DNA of 64,000 nt, taken from NCBI GenBank assembly GCA_003991915.1, contig RQTK01001042.1, forward strand, positions 107,889 through 171,888, read 5' to 3'. The stretch is from Elysia chlorotica (taxonomy: Eukaryota; Mollusca; Gastropoda; Plakobranchidae). The translations under genes and the position numbers were made by a program. This document shows, in pieces, positions 1 to 12,215 of this stretch; within the stretch, counting starts at the first letter, position 1, and each line of letters starts with the position of its first letter. Below the pieces are notes generated by a model. That model worked only from the letters and a program-made list of their open reading frames with translations, ran no database searches and was not told the DNA's origin.

Positions 1-644
1 TCCAGAGCGTGAGTGAAGAGACTAAGAGAGTTGTGATGATCTTAACTGAGGGACTCGGAGATTTTTTTAGACAAAAGTTAATTATATAAATTTTGTGCTA
101 GAGCCTGCCAAACACGGAATACTGCGAATTAACATTAATTTTCAGACGAAAAAGATTATCAGTCTCTGCTTTAAGAAATGATGGACTTGTACCTTTTTTT
201 TTTTCTACATCTAAAAGTGCAGTTGATGCTTCTTAAAGCTCTTTAAAATTACTAAAAAAAAAAGTCGAAATTTGCTTAAAGTTGCTTCAAATGTGTTCTG
301 TTTTTACATTTGTTCTGATCTGTCGCTGTAGCTGTGTTCTTAATTTTTTTATTTGCCCTGATCCTATTCCAAGAGCTAGTTAAGCTACAGGAATGTGATG
401 ATAGTTAAATTAATTTGTTCCTCCACTGAAAGTGATTCTTTGAGATCTGGATCTGGCTCTTCATAATTATTGTCATTTTTTTTTCCAAGGAAAAATCGAT
501 TAAAATATCTGTATCTCTCTCTTACTCGCTATTGTACAAACATGGGCTAAACTGTGGGAACTCTTCATTTTCATTTTTTAACTTAGACCTTGCAGTTTCT
601 AGCTCTAGATCTAAAATGTACTTCATCTGTTCGCGCCTTTAACC

Positions 645-701
<57 letters not shown>

Positions 702-2909
702 ACTCTCTTACTATTATTATGAGATGTTAAACGAGGAGCCAGCTTCATCTTCTCCAAGTACTTTTTCAAAGTTTAAAAAAAACTGACGTTGACGTGTAAA
801 GCGAGCATGTTTCTGTGTTCCAGCCTCCCGCAGCCCCCGCACAATCCCACTCCCAGGGCGTTGATCTGCTCCTAGATCTTGGGTCTTCCCAGAATGCATC
901 CTCTGCAGCGGAAGCAGCTCCGGCACCAGCCCCAGCACAAAATCCTCCGGATCTGTGGGGAGACTTTGCCTCAGCAGGACAGTACGTTGGTTTTGTTTGT
1001 TTGTTTGTTTGGCTGTTGCTTGGCGTCCCAACATCAGCACTGCATTTGGCTATACTGTGGTCAGATCCCAAGACATTAAAGTCTGACAATCCTTCGTGCT
1101 GCCACACAGAGACAGTGTGGGGAGGCATGGACTTCTGTCTCAGCCGTTAACAATATACTGACAGAGACCTAATCAGTAGGGGACAAAATCAAACTTTTTT
1201 ACCTACCATGGGCTGTTTGGCATCCAACATCAGCACTGCATTTGTCTATGCTGTGGTCAGGCCCCAAGACATTAACGTTTGACAATCCTTCGTGCTGCCT
1301 CTCAGAGACAATGTGGGGAGGCCTGGACTTTTCTGTCTCAGCCGTTCACATTATACTGACAGAGACCTAATCAGTAGGGGACAAAATCAAACTTTTTTAC
1401 CTACCATGGGCTGTTTGGCATCCAACATCAGCACTGCATAGGCTATACTGTGGTCAGGCCTCAAGACATTAACGTCTGAAAATCCTTCGTGCTGCCACTC
1501 AGAGACAGTATGGGGAGGCATGGACTTCTGTCTCAGCCGTTAACATTATATTAACACAGACCCAACCAGTAGGGGACGAAATCAAACTTTTTTACCTATC
1601 ATGGGCTGTTGCTTGGCATCCAACATCAGCACTGCATTTGGCTTTACTGTGGTCAGGCCTCAAGACATTAACGTCTGACAATCCTTCGTGCTGCCACACA
1701 GAGACAGTGTTGGGAAGCCTGGACTTCTGTCTCAGCCGTTCACAATATACTGACACAGACCCAAGCAGTAGGGGACAAAATCAAACACCTATCATGGGCT
1801 GTTGCTTGGCATCCAACATCAGCACTGCATTTGGCTATACTGTGGTCAGGCCCCAAGACATTAACGTCTGACAATCTTTCGTGCTGCCACACAGAGACAG
1901 TGTGGGGAGGCATGGACTTCTGTCTCAGCCGTTCACAATATACTGACAGAGACCTAATCAGTAGGGGACAAAATCAAACTTTTTTACCTATCATGGGCTG
2001 TTGCTTGGCATCCAACATCAGCACTGCATTTGGCTATACTGTGGTCAGGCCTCAAGACATTAACGTCTGACAATCCTTCGTGCTGCCACACAGAGACAGT
2101 GTGGGGAAGCCTGGACTTCTGTCTCAGCCGTTCACAATATACTGACACAGACCCAAGCAGTAGGGGACAAAATTGGACAAATACATTTTTTTTACCTATC
2201 ATGGGTTTCGAAATGCACACCTCCGCATTGGGAAACCAACGCTCTACCACTTGGGCCAGTTTTCTCCAATGCTGTTTACTTCATGCGTTGTTCTCAAATG
2301 CTTCATAGAAATAGGAAGGAAAAAGTCCCACCATTGCATGCATTGACTCTCGGATTTGACGGATTAGATTGATATTACCTCATGTAAGGTCCACTTTTAT
2401 TACATTAATTGATCGACACTTGTGATGGTGTTAACAAGGAAATCAGTCAAACACTAGAAGGTACTCTGTGCCAATCAACAACAAAGAACATAAAAAGAAA
2501 GAAATTGTTGTTGTGTGTTGTTTTGTTGTTTGTTTGGGTTTTTTTTTTGGGGGGGGGGGAGTTCTAGTTTTTTTGTTTTTGGGGTGTTTTTTTTTAATTC
2601 TTTCACTAAATCCCTTGTATTTTACCAAAGAAGAAGGCCGTAGTATTGAACTAAAATATTGTCCGTTTATCTCTTCAAGGTCAGAAACTTCTGGGGCCCC
2701 CTCTGGCGGAGGGGGGAGGGGGGGGGTGGGGTGGGGGAGTTTTAGTTGTTTATTTGTTGTTGGGTTTTTTTTATTTCTTTCACTGAATCCTTTGCAATTC
2801 CAAAGAAGAAGGCCGTAGTAATATTGAATTAAAATATTGTCCGTTTATCTCTTCAAGGTCAGAAACTTCTGGGGCCCCCTCAGGTGGAGGCGGCTGGGTA
2901 CAGTTTTGA
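1..2909 (+). CDS. NECAP1: NECAP-family adaptin-ear-binding protein, C-terminal exons (5' part outside window)
   Basis: Exons seen: 1-8 (end of an exon, followed by a GTGAGT donor), 824-981, and 2858-2909 ending in TGA. The phases fit: exon 824-981 leaves CA, completed by the G of the last exon. The 824-981 exon encodes a proline/alanine-rich tail with a clathrin-box-like DLLLDLGSS and a DLWGDFASAG block. The last exon encodes SETSGAPSGGGGWVQF and then the stop. From knowledge of the family, vertebrate NECAP1 ends with the same order: an LLLDL-type box, LWGDF, and a terminal WVQF. The WxxF motif binds the AP-2 alpha ear in clathrin-mediated endocytosis. The N-terminal PH-like (PHear) domain lies upstream of the window. 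The final intron is 1876 bp and is filled with SINE-derived repeats. The family call is firm; the choice between NECAP1 and NECAP2 is not, since invertebrates may have a single gene. Confidence 0.87.
648..708. repeat. (TC)n microsatellite
   Basis: Nearly pure CT dinucleotide run in the intron before the 824-981 NECAP exon. Confidence 0.95.
1013..2210 (-). repeat. Satellite-like tandem array of the 3' half of the SINE
   Basis: Six units of about 192-201 bp. The shared landmark GACATTAA recurs near 1071, 1269, 1464, 1665, 1857 and 2058. Each unit is the reverse complement of the SINE body: tail, core, the region matching the 'gagacag...catggt' block, then 'ccaaccagtagggga'. The tRNA-like head is missing from all units. 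The array lies inside the last NECAP intron. It creates short open frames that are not genes. Confidence 0.9.
2585..2735 (+). pseudogene. Degenerate tandem copy of the NECAP terminal exon and its acceptor
   Basis: A segment of about 178 bp is directly duplicated: 'tttcact' at 2601 matches 2778, and the acceptor 'ctcttcaag' ending at 2679 matches the one ending at 2857. The upstream copy would start an exon at 2680 and encode SETSGAPSGGGG as in the true exon. It then runs into a G-rich expansion and stays open to 2818, so it never encodes WVQF. The upstream acceptor is as good as the downstream one, so alternative splicing is possible. Confidence 0.75.
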
Positions 2910-5900
2910 TGCTCACGGAGTGCTGCACCATTCATCATGTGACTGTCGCCCACATCACAGGTTTCGCTCAACAGAGAATAAACACATTCACCCGTTGAAG
3001 CTGAACACGATGTCATTCTTTTACATTGTCCAGGCATTACACTGGTGTCTGGGGTGGGATTGACACCAATATCAAATCAATAATCAATAATCAATCCTTG
3101 CTTGTGCAATTTCTATTTGTTTATGTGTCCCACATCATTTACTTAATAATAATTAAATTATTTTATTTCATTAAATTCCAATCATCTTTTTGATAGCTTT
3201 TAAGACCAATAGTTTTTGGGTTTTTTTCCAGCTTTTTTTTTTTTAATATAAAATGTGGATTTCTCAATTTTGTCCTAAATATTGCATACTGTGGCATTCT
3301 TTTCATGTATATATGTCTATGTGATATTTAGTCTAGAATTTTGAGTCAGTGTCTACTTCTTTTATTATTTTTTTAACATAATATGATGGTATGCTCATCT
3401 TTGTTTGGTGTTTTGATTCAAATGGATGTCAATCTAGTTATGGGAATGCCTGTATTGGGGCATGTGTTCTGTAAATACACATTATGAATGGTATTCTGTT
3501 TAAGTCTAATCTTTTTAAAATTTTCACTAACATGTCTGCTCGTTCATATGGATTTAAAGCCAGCAGACTACTAGAATAATTTTAAGTTGAAAATATTTAG
3601 AGCTAGAAAAGGGAATGTAGAGGTCTAGTGGTATAAACTGTGCATGGCGAGTTAGTGCTGACACATCTAAGAGTGCAATGCTATCATTTTTCAATCATTT
3701 TCCCATTATAAACCAGGTGTAACAACTGCAGAGTGCTACGTAATAATTGTAACTTCTAAATAATATCTGTTTCGATGGAGAGTTGTATACCACTTTGAAC
3801 AGGGTTGGGAACACAATATGACCTGACAATGCGCAGAGTAGGCCTACACTAGTCCTGCACCTGTAGATCTATTGGATTCGTTTAGCTGAGATGACAATTT
3901 TCCAGTCATGGTCTTTCAGTTTCAATGAAATCCTCCAGGAAATTTGGGAAGTATTGCTTTCACACTATATGCAGGCATAATTTTGTGAGAAAAAGTTTCA
4001 ATTCTTGGAGAACTGTGTCTTACTAAATGAGTGAAGGGTACTTAGCAGTAGACCACGTGAAATACCTTGTCTCATTCTAATGACCTTATCTATTCTCTGA
4101 GGCTAAATTACTCTTCAGTTACAACTTGTTGTTTTAAGCGCAATTTTTGGCCTATGATTGGCTTAACCGTAATTTTTGGGGTTTTTTTTACTGGGAAAGA
4201 GTCTTTTAAATTGTATTTAGATGTATATTTTCAATACATGTTCAACATAATGACTGTAGTGTGGGTGTACTAGATTCTTCTTTCATGTCTTGTATACTTT
4301 ACTAGATCAACTTAAGATATTAAGATATTTTCCCTGTCTGAATTTTGTATCACAAAACACATGATTCTAAAAAAAAAAGTGTTGTATTATTGTACACACA
4401 TTCTTGTATGTATGTTTTACATGTATATTAAATGTGTTTGTCTCAAAACTCCTCTGTGTGGCTTCATAACTGAATGGTCAAATTCAAGGATGATTTCATT
4501 GTTACAATCGTTGATGAATTTTCTATTAACAATAAGCTCCACTGTCAAATAAATGAAAAGATTGAAACAATGAAAGCGTTTGCGGGAGACTTCCTCTATC
4601 TTTGCTAAGTTTTGTGTTTTGATCATTTCATCATACTATTCAGCATTGTGTCTGATTCTAACTTAATACTGTTGTAACAACACTACAAGCATCATTATGT
4701 CACATTTGTACTTCTATTAATTCATGCTTTGTTCTTGTCACTTATATTTCTCTGATTTACTAGGTTCTGCTCATTACTGTAAAGGTCGTCTCTCATTTTG
4801 GAAATAAAGGGGCTTGCTTTTCATTCTAGTTCCCGCTAATTTTAAAGTTATGCTGGTCTCAAAAGTCATATATGAAAGCCCTAATGTCATGTGATACCGT
4901 CATATGATACATATGTTGACTTGAATAAGAGAATCAAACCAGCAAAACTTCAAAATATGAGTCTCATTCTAAGTAAAGAACGGGGGGTAAGGGGGGGAGG
5001 ATTCAAATTCATCTTGCTGATTCATTAGAGGTAAAAAATATCAGTTGAAATGACAATTGATCAATCATTGCATATTAGACAGCATTCTTTTTTTCTTTTT
5101 TTTTTTAGATTTCCATTGTAGTTGATTTATGTTTTCATTTTTTAGAAAATAAAAACATGGACCGTTAAAAGCTTAGACTATTGTGCATGTAACATGATAT
5201 AATTTCATGAAACTTTGTTTGTATTAATCTTTACTGTCACCTCAATCTTCCAAGGGACCAAAATTACTTTGTAATATGTCCATAGGGGCCCACTCTTGTC
5301 TAGGTCTGTAGTAAACTCTTGCACTTAGTATAGTTTCTTGAACTTAGATTGTTACTTCTAGTATCGTACAAACGCGTTGCCTACCTTTTCCCTTTTTCCT
5401 TTTTAAAGTTGAATATATATATATATATATATCGATCATTTGATAGGCATGAATGAATATTTGTGAACTTAAATGTCAACTGTCTAGTTAGCTGGATGTT
5501 GGATGTAAAACAAAAATTCCTAAAGCTGTGTGCTGGATGTAAAACTGTCTGTGTGGTTTCAAAGAGTGAGCTTTTGTTCATTTCTATTAAATGTCTCAAT
5601 TTGAGAAAGGATCCACACTGGTTCTACAATCTAAGTTAAGTTGGTGGAATTTTTCTATCGTAGTTTAGTACAAGTGGTTGCAGTAAAAAAAAAAAATTTA
5701 ATTTTTTTAATCATTGTTCGACCATTTTCTAGAAAAGCCTAATTATAACCTTAAAAAATTTCATATCTACAAATTATCTTGAATATTCTTGACAGCCTCA
5801 GTGTTTCCTCATAATTATATATGAAGTTAGCACTCATGAAATTTACCCCTAAGAACCAAGAGTATATTCTTGCTCAATTAGTTTTATAACTCGTTTCCAG

Positions 5901-6570
5901 ATTTAAATAGAAAAGGGGTTAACATCTGAAGTGAATAGTTATTATGTTATATTTCTATTTAACACTATTGGTTACAGATAAATAAAAGTTGTGGATATTT
6001 GTTGATCCTCACAGCCGGGGACGTTATTAATTGTTTCACGCAATCTGAAAAATTGTGACTGTGAGGTAAGTTCTGGGCTGGACTTACTCAAGGAAAACTT
6101 CAATACTGACTTTAGGGCAGAGAATGTTTCCAGGTGAATCTTTTTTTTTTTTTTAAATAGTGCAATTATTTCATCAATCTTGTTGAGTTAAATTTTTAGC
6201 CCCATTAAAAAAATAATTCTCTTGATAATTATGTCGCTGCTAAGCCTTTATGGCGACTTGACCCATTTTGTGATGTTGGCTTTCATTGCTGCACATATTT
6301 GCATATACCTAGATACCATAGATAAAGTAGTTACTAGTTTACACTAATGGCCCAAATGGATGGTCTTAGTCTTGCTCAATTGGTTTTACATTCCCTTGGT
6401 AATTTTTAGCTAATTCTAATGTACAATCCTGGCATTTCCGTAAGAACTAAACAGAGAAATACACAGATTTGAACCACAAACCTGTTGTCGCTGCTGATCT
6501 ATCATTGATGGCACCATTTTTTTTTTTTTTTTTTGTTACTTTAATCTACAGTGGAATCTGCTTGGAATAA

Positions 6571-6832
6571 GAGGGGCGCAGTGGCCCTGGGGTAGAACAT
6601 CGGCTTCCGACGCAAAGGTCTGTGGTTCGAGCCTTGGTGATTTTGCTCCTTACAGGTTGGGTCCGTGTCAGTTTAATGTGACCGGCTGAGACAGAAGTCA
6701 TGGTATCCCCGCCTTGCCTCATGTATGGCAGCACATAAAATTGTCAGACGTCAAGTCTTAGGGTCTGTGTACCATATAGCCTATAAAGCGCTGATGTTGG
6801 ACGTTAAACCAACTCGACTCAACTCAATTCAG
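6571..6832 (+). mobile_element. tRNA-derived SINE, near full length
   Basis: A tRNA-like head with an A-box-like stretch (GGGGTAGAACATCGG) and a B box (GGTTCGAGCC) is followed by the body with GTGACCGGCTGAGACAG and ATGGTATCCCCGCC, the block AAAATTGTCAGACGTC, and the tail GACGTTAAACCAACTC. This is one of the best-preserved copies in the window. Confidence 0.88.
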
Positions 6833-7721
6833 CTTGGTGTAAACTGCGGCTTTATGCACTACCTTAGTGAGTTGGTCTATTTCCAAAGCACTAATTCTCC
6901 TTTTTATCTCTATTATTTACTATGAATTTGGGATAAATAAACTCTAAGGCTGTCGCCATGAGATTTGTTTTACTTTTAGGCTGATTCCACTGTATTGTTA
7001 TCACTCAAACTAAAATTGTGATAATTATATTTTTATTCATTTCATTACATGACTGTGTGAACTTTTCTAGCTGTTTATATCGGGTATGTTGGTGACGGTA
7101 GTGGTACATATATGTCTAACTTACTAGGCAGTAAACGCACATCGCAACAGAGCAACGTTGATTGATTGCCTGTTTATGTGTAATCCTTCCGTGCATAAAT
7201 TTAGGAGGAAAAAAAAAAATTTTGACTCCCCTTGTTTACGTCATTGAAGTCAATGATAATATTAGTCTAGCCTAAATTTTAATGCTTTGCTTGTTGAGGT
7301 TCCTAAAAACTGAAGTACATTCCTTTTGAAGAGGAGACTGACAGAGATGGACGTTAGATTCTAATATTATTAAAAACTTATTTTTAACGTTAATAAGTTA
7401 TTAGTAGTACATGTATAAGTATAAAGTACATTAGTACAAATGCTGCTACTTCTTAATAACATGATTAAAGATAAATGGTTGCATCGTGCATGTAATTTTA
7501 ACTTCAACATGTGGCTGATCTGACAGTTATGCATATACATTGATGTGCAATATGCCATTTTGCTAGACCAGTGGTAGTTCTGCCTGTTATCCGCGTGATT
7601 TCTTAGAGGCAGGCAATGATCAGAGACAGTGTATTAAGTTATTTAAAACTTCTGTTTGAGTGTTTGTCACTTCATTAGATCGGTTTTAGTCACACACATA
7701 ATAAGTAAAAACTCAATACAG

Positions 7722-7998
7722 GAATGGGCAAGATGGTTTTAGTGGTAGAGCATTGGATTTCTATACAGGAGGTCCTGTGTTCTATCCCACAGTGGAACAA
7801 AATTGTGTGTCAGATTGTGTCTCTAAGTGGTTAGTTGGTGTCAGGATTACTGAACAACATCTGCTGAGAAAGACGTCCTGGTATCCCTGCTCTGTGTGGC
7901 AGAGAGTAAAATTGTCCAATATGTCTTGGTAACCTATACATACTTGATTATTTGATATAGTCTAGTTCCCGACGTTGAACATAATAAAGAAATGAACC
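7722..7998 (+). mobile_element. Diverged SINE copy
   Basis: Weak but collinear match to the SINE: 'gtggtagagcattgg' head, 'ggtatccctgctctgtgtggcag' body, 'gacgttgaac' tail. Confidence 0.6.
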
Positions 7999-9603
7999 AA
8001 TCCCACTTCAGTTTGTTTTTTTCAGTCTCTACCAACACCTCAATATAGCCATGGTCATCCATGTTGGATTAATACTTAAGTTGCAAACAGTTTTGCACAC
8101 AAGTAACGAAGTATGTAATTGCTAATGCTATCCAGTACTAAAAATATACATGTGTATGTGCCGTTAAATTGAGTTTATTTCAACTAGCACAATGGCAGAA
8201 AGAATAGTAAATAGACTAGTGATTTGAGTAGTACTAATAGTCGTAAAGGGGGGAAAATGTCAGGTCTCTTGAAATGTTGTCACATGTATTTGCCCTACTT
8301 ATGGCTATGCTCCATTAAACATGCTGCAACTTTCAATGTTAAAATTAACAAAACTCTGAACGTTTTAACTTTTTCAAATTCAGTTTATGAACACTCTTTT
8401 GTTGTAATCGGCAACATTATTTTTCCCATTTCTATCTCTTTTAAGTACTCTAATCTGTAATCACAGGCCGTGGATAAAGATTAACGTTAAGCTTTTTTTT
8501 TTTATTTAATTTTTAATGTAAGTTAAAATTCTACCATGGGAATTTTTCTTTGAAATAGTATTCTGTATCCCTTTTAACATATTGTATTGTATTTAAAAAA
8601 TGGGGGCCTACGGAGATCCGAAAATGTGCCAGCAGAAGCACAGGACATTGTATGGTTACTGTTTCTAGTATGATGATAAAAGAAAGGTTTATTCTCTATA
8701 TACATTGTACTGACTGTTCATGCATTACATTTGAAATAAGTGGTGTATGTTAGTCACTCATGTATTAATCATTGGTTTAGGGAATCAAAGAGAGCTTCAC
8801 CGGGCCTAGTTATTTCTTGATATGGGAGGAAAGAGGCGAGGGGTAAAGAAGAAAAGAGAGGGTGGATCTTAATTGTCTTAATTGTGTTTGTGATGCAGAT
8901 AAATTTTTTTTTATATTAATTTTAAACCGGAATCTGATGTGTTAATCTGTTATCATTTTTTTTTTTTTTTTCTATTACAATCTTTGTTACAGACTGATTC
9001 CAAGTAATTAACCCATGGTGTAATGTATAGCTAGATCGTATAACTTAAACAAGCTCAATCTCTGTTCACAAAAATACATTGTATAGTCTGAGTGTATAAG
9101 AGTGTATAGCCTTGAAGAGGTGTGGTAACAATTTTACTTTTATTTAGACACTTTTCTTAACATAATATTGCTTGAAAGATTTTCAGGTTATCTTTGATGT
9201 TTAACAACTTTTTGTCTGATGTCATTCTTACATGTAATATACATGGAATTCCCCCATGGAGGAGGTGAAGAATGTTATGAACTTAGAATAAATTTAAAAA
9301 ATTACCACTCATTTTGTTTCTCATGTGTCTCTTTTTTTTCTGAATTGAACAGACTAATTAATTGGTTTCAAAATTGAATTGAAAAAAAAATCATCTGTTT
9401 TGAACAAATACTGTTTGAAATTCGACCAAATTATGCGCAAAATTAATTGGTTTCAAAATTTAAAAAAAATTCATCTGTTTTGTACTTGTACTGTTTGTAG
9501 AAGGAATGTTTGAAATTTGTCCAAATTATGCGCAGTGAAATTCGAATGTGATAAACCTCTTGGTTACAGTCTTAAAAGTTTTTATCCCAAGTTTGTAGTA
9601 TTG

Positions 9604-9803
9604 GCACTGGGGTAGAACATCGGCTTCCGACGCAAAAAGTCCGAGTTCGAATCCTGGCGACTGCGCTCCCTACTGGTTGGGTCGGTGTCAGTTTAATGTG
9701 ATCGGCTGAGACAGGAGTCATGGTATCCCCGCCCTGTCTCGTGTGTGGCAAATATAGCCCATATGGTGCTGATATTGGACGTTAAACCAACTCAACAACA
9801 ACA
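9604..9803 (+). mobile_element. SINE copy with internal deletion
   Basis: Strong head match (GGGGTAGAACATCGGCTTCC, GAGTTCGAATCC) and body. The segment between 'tgtgtggca' and 'atatagcc' is missing. It ends with CCAACTCAAC. Confidence 0.85.
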
Positions 9804-10239
9804 CAATCATGTATTCAGAAACGTCAATAATATAAAAGATAAAAGTGGGGGGAGGAGGTGAGGGGAGGGAAGATTGTGGCTCAGTAATAGTCTATATAAA
9901 GCCATAGTTCATCTAAAACAGCGTAAAACTTTTGAAAATGAAGGTTTACAAAATAGATTATGGTACGTTAAAAAATTAACAAAAACTCAATTTTTAAATA
10001 TACTTTATTAATATTACATGTACACGTAGAATGAATTAAATGCTGCCTTCCATTTTCATTATAAAAAAATGTACATGTCATTATTAAAAATATGTTGAGC
10101 AGCTTCAGCAAGAAAAAAATAAGGGCTCAACTTCTTCTCCTAAGACGGTCACATTCATTCGTTTTTTTCTTTCTGCTCCTCTTATTTATGCTCTCACTTC
10201 TGTACCTTCCACTTTATTTCCCCTCTCTGTCTCATCTAA

Positions 10240-10543
10240 GAGAGGCGAACTGGTGCAAGTGGTAGAGTTTTCTCCAAAATCAAATAAAGTTCTTGATAAT
10301 TATGAGCGACAGAGTTCGCATCCGCTTCGGAATGTTCCTACGATTGGTCAAAGATTTATTTGTCTGATCTTGTCCCTTGCTGGTGGATCGTTGCTAGCAT
10401 AATGTGACCGGCTGAGACAGGAGCCATGGTATGCCCGCTGTCTCGTGTATGTAAAATTGTCATACATCAGTCTTGGGCCTCATCTACAATATAGCCTATA
10501 TAGTGCTGACGTTGGATGTTGAACCAACTCAACTCAACCTCTC
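10240..10543 (+). mobile_element. SINE copy with diverged head
   Basis: The head is diverged ('gcaagtggtagag', 'gagttcgcatcc'). The body (TGACCGGCTGAGACAGGAGC) and the tail (CCAACTCAACTCAAC) are well preserved. Confidence 0.8.
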
Positions 10544-10789
10544 AACTAATCCACTCTCACCTATGTCCTTTATTCTTTCTGTAACTGTCTTTTTTTTTCT
10601 TCTACCTCCCCTTCTCACTTGTAAGTTATACTGACATCCAAATAGTACAGAGTTAATAATACAGACTGAAAGAATCTTTGGCAGCGACAAGTGACGTAGA
10701 ATATGTTTTGCTCTCTCCCAGTTATCAAAAATTAAGTCCAACAGATCCACAAATGGCTTATAAGATACTGAAAATATCGAGTAGGGAGT

Positions 10790-10975
10790 GAGTTACCATA
10801 AGTGGTAAAGTGCTGGGATTTTATTCAAAAAGTCACCAGTTTGATTCCATGTTGGGCTAGTCCTAGTATCCAGTTCTGTCTCTGTGAGCACTTAAAATGT
10901 CATATGTTAGTTCTGGGACCTGTCCACAATAATATGTCCTAATTGCTTAAGTTGGACGTTATAATTATTTTGTTA
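10790..10975 (+). mobile_element. Old, diverged SINE fragment
   Basis: 'taagtggtaaagtgctggg' and 'agtttgattcc' resemble the head. The end 'gttggacgttata' resembles the tail. Confidence 0.5.
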
Positions 10976-12059
10976 AAATAAATAAATAATAAGAATTCTG
11001 GCCGGATATTTTGTATGCTTGCTGCTAGAAGTAGAGACCCAAACAATCATCACAATAATAATAATTCAAGCATACAGAACAACTCAAGGTTGATTTAAAT
11101 ACACCCACCTCAAGTATACTATAGATCCAAACATATGCCTTCCAAGTTACTCAAATTTTTAAGTGTTAAATGTAGAAAGGCGTTTGAAAATTAATAACAA
11201 TAACACCACAAGTAAACATCAAACTTATGGAAGTAGTTTTTATTTCTAAAAAAAATTCAAAAGGGTTTCTTCCGGAGAAAACAAAAGCTTTCATACTAAT
11301 TTGGCATATAGACGACAGGAGTCATGGTATCCCCGCCCAGGGTTTCTTCCGTAGAAAACAAAGGTCAAAAAAAAAAGCTTTCATATTAATTTGGCATTGA
11401 GTTTTCCAAAATTATAATTTATATAAAAACATATACATGTGTGAGTCCTCTGTAAGAAATTGACGATGGCTGCTAAAAATATGGCATTTATGCACATTCA
11501 TTTTTTTTTATAGTCATACAAAAATATGCCATAAACAATTTATAAAAAATAACAAGTTTGTGTACATCATGATTAATCTTTACAGTTATGACATTAAAAT
11601 ACAATAAAATTATACATTTAGCAAAAATAACTAAAGTGGACAATTTTGTTAAGTTATCTTTTATCTTTCTCACCAAATGTATCCCTTTTTTCAGTGAAAC
11701 TAAGAGGGATTATGCCTGGATAGCAAGATTTCAAAACGTTTCATAGCTATAAAAGCAAGAACTTTTGCCACAAAATGTAATGTCCCATGCGGCTGAGTCA
11801 TTAGTTCTCTGAGCAGACAAGCATGAGACTCAAGGCTTGAATCTCAGCCTCGATCAGCAAAGGATTGTTCAGACAACCTTGGGAATGTAATACTAATCAG
11901 AAATCACATAATTCACAAGAAAGGACCAAAGTCTAACCACATGAACCATGCCAGCACATACATCCTAGGTAAAAACGAAATGAATTCCACATCAAGGCAA
12001 CTCTAATGGAGGGACATTATGACAAATAAAATAGAACCCCTCTTTGAGAGAAGTACCAA

Positions 12060-12215
12060 TCAGGGAGCATGGTGAGAGCTTCAGCTTCTGATGCAGGAGG
12101 TCCGGGGTTTGAATCCCACTCAAGCCACCTTGCCACCGAACGGTTGGGTCGTTGTCAGGGTAATGTGACCAGCCAAGTCCCAGGTATCCTGCTCTGAGAT
12201 CATGTGACTGTAAAG
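12060..12215 (+). mobile_element. SINE 5' fragment
   Basis: A head with a B-box-like 'ggggtttgaatcccac' is followed by 'ggttgggtcgttgtcagggtaatgtgacc'-type body sequence. The 3' half is missing. Confidence 0.65.

Noticed and set aside
2780..3037. Minus-strand open frame of 85 codons that looks compositionally like a gene
   Set aside because: It is antisense to the NECAP terminal exon and its 3' UTR. The plus-strand exon ending in WVQF explains the sequence better.
6571..6650. tRNA-like A and B boxes at SINE heads (also at 9604, 16924 and 45288)
   Set aside because: The heads lack a complete cloverleaf and are followed by the SINE body; no genuine tRNA gene was found in the window.
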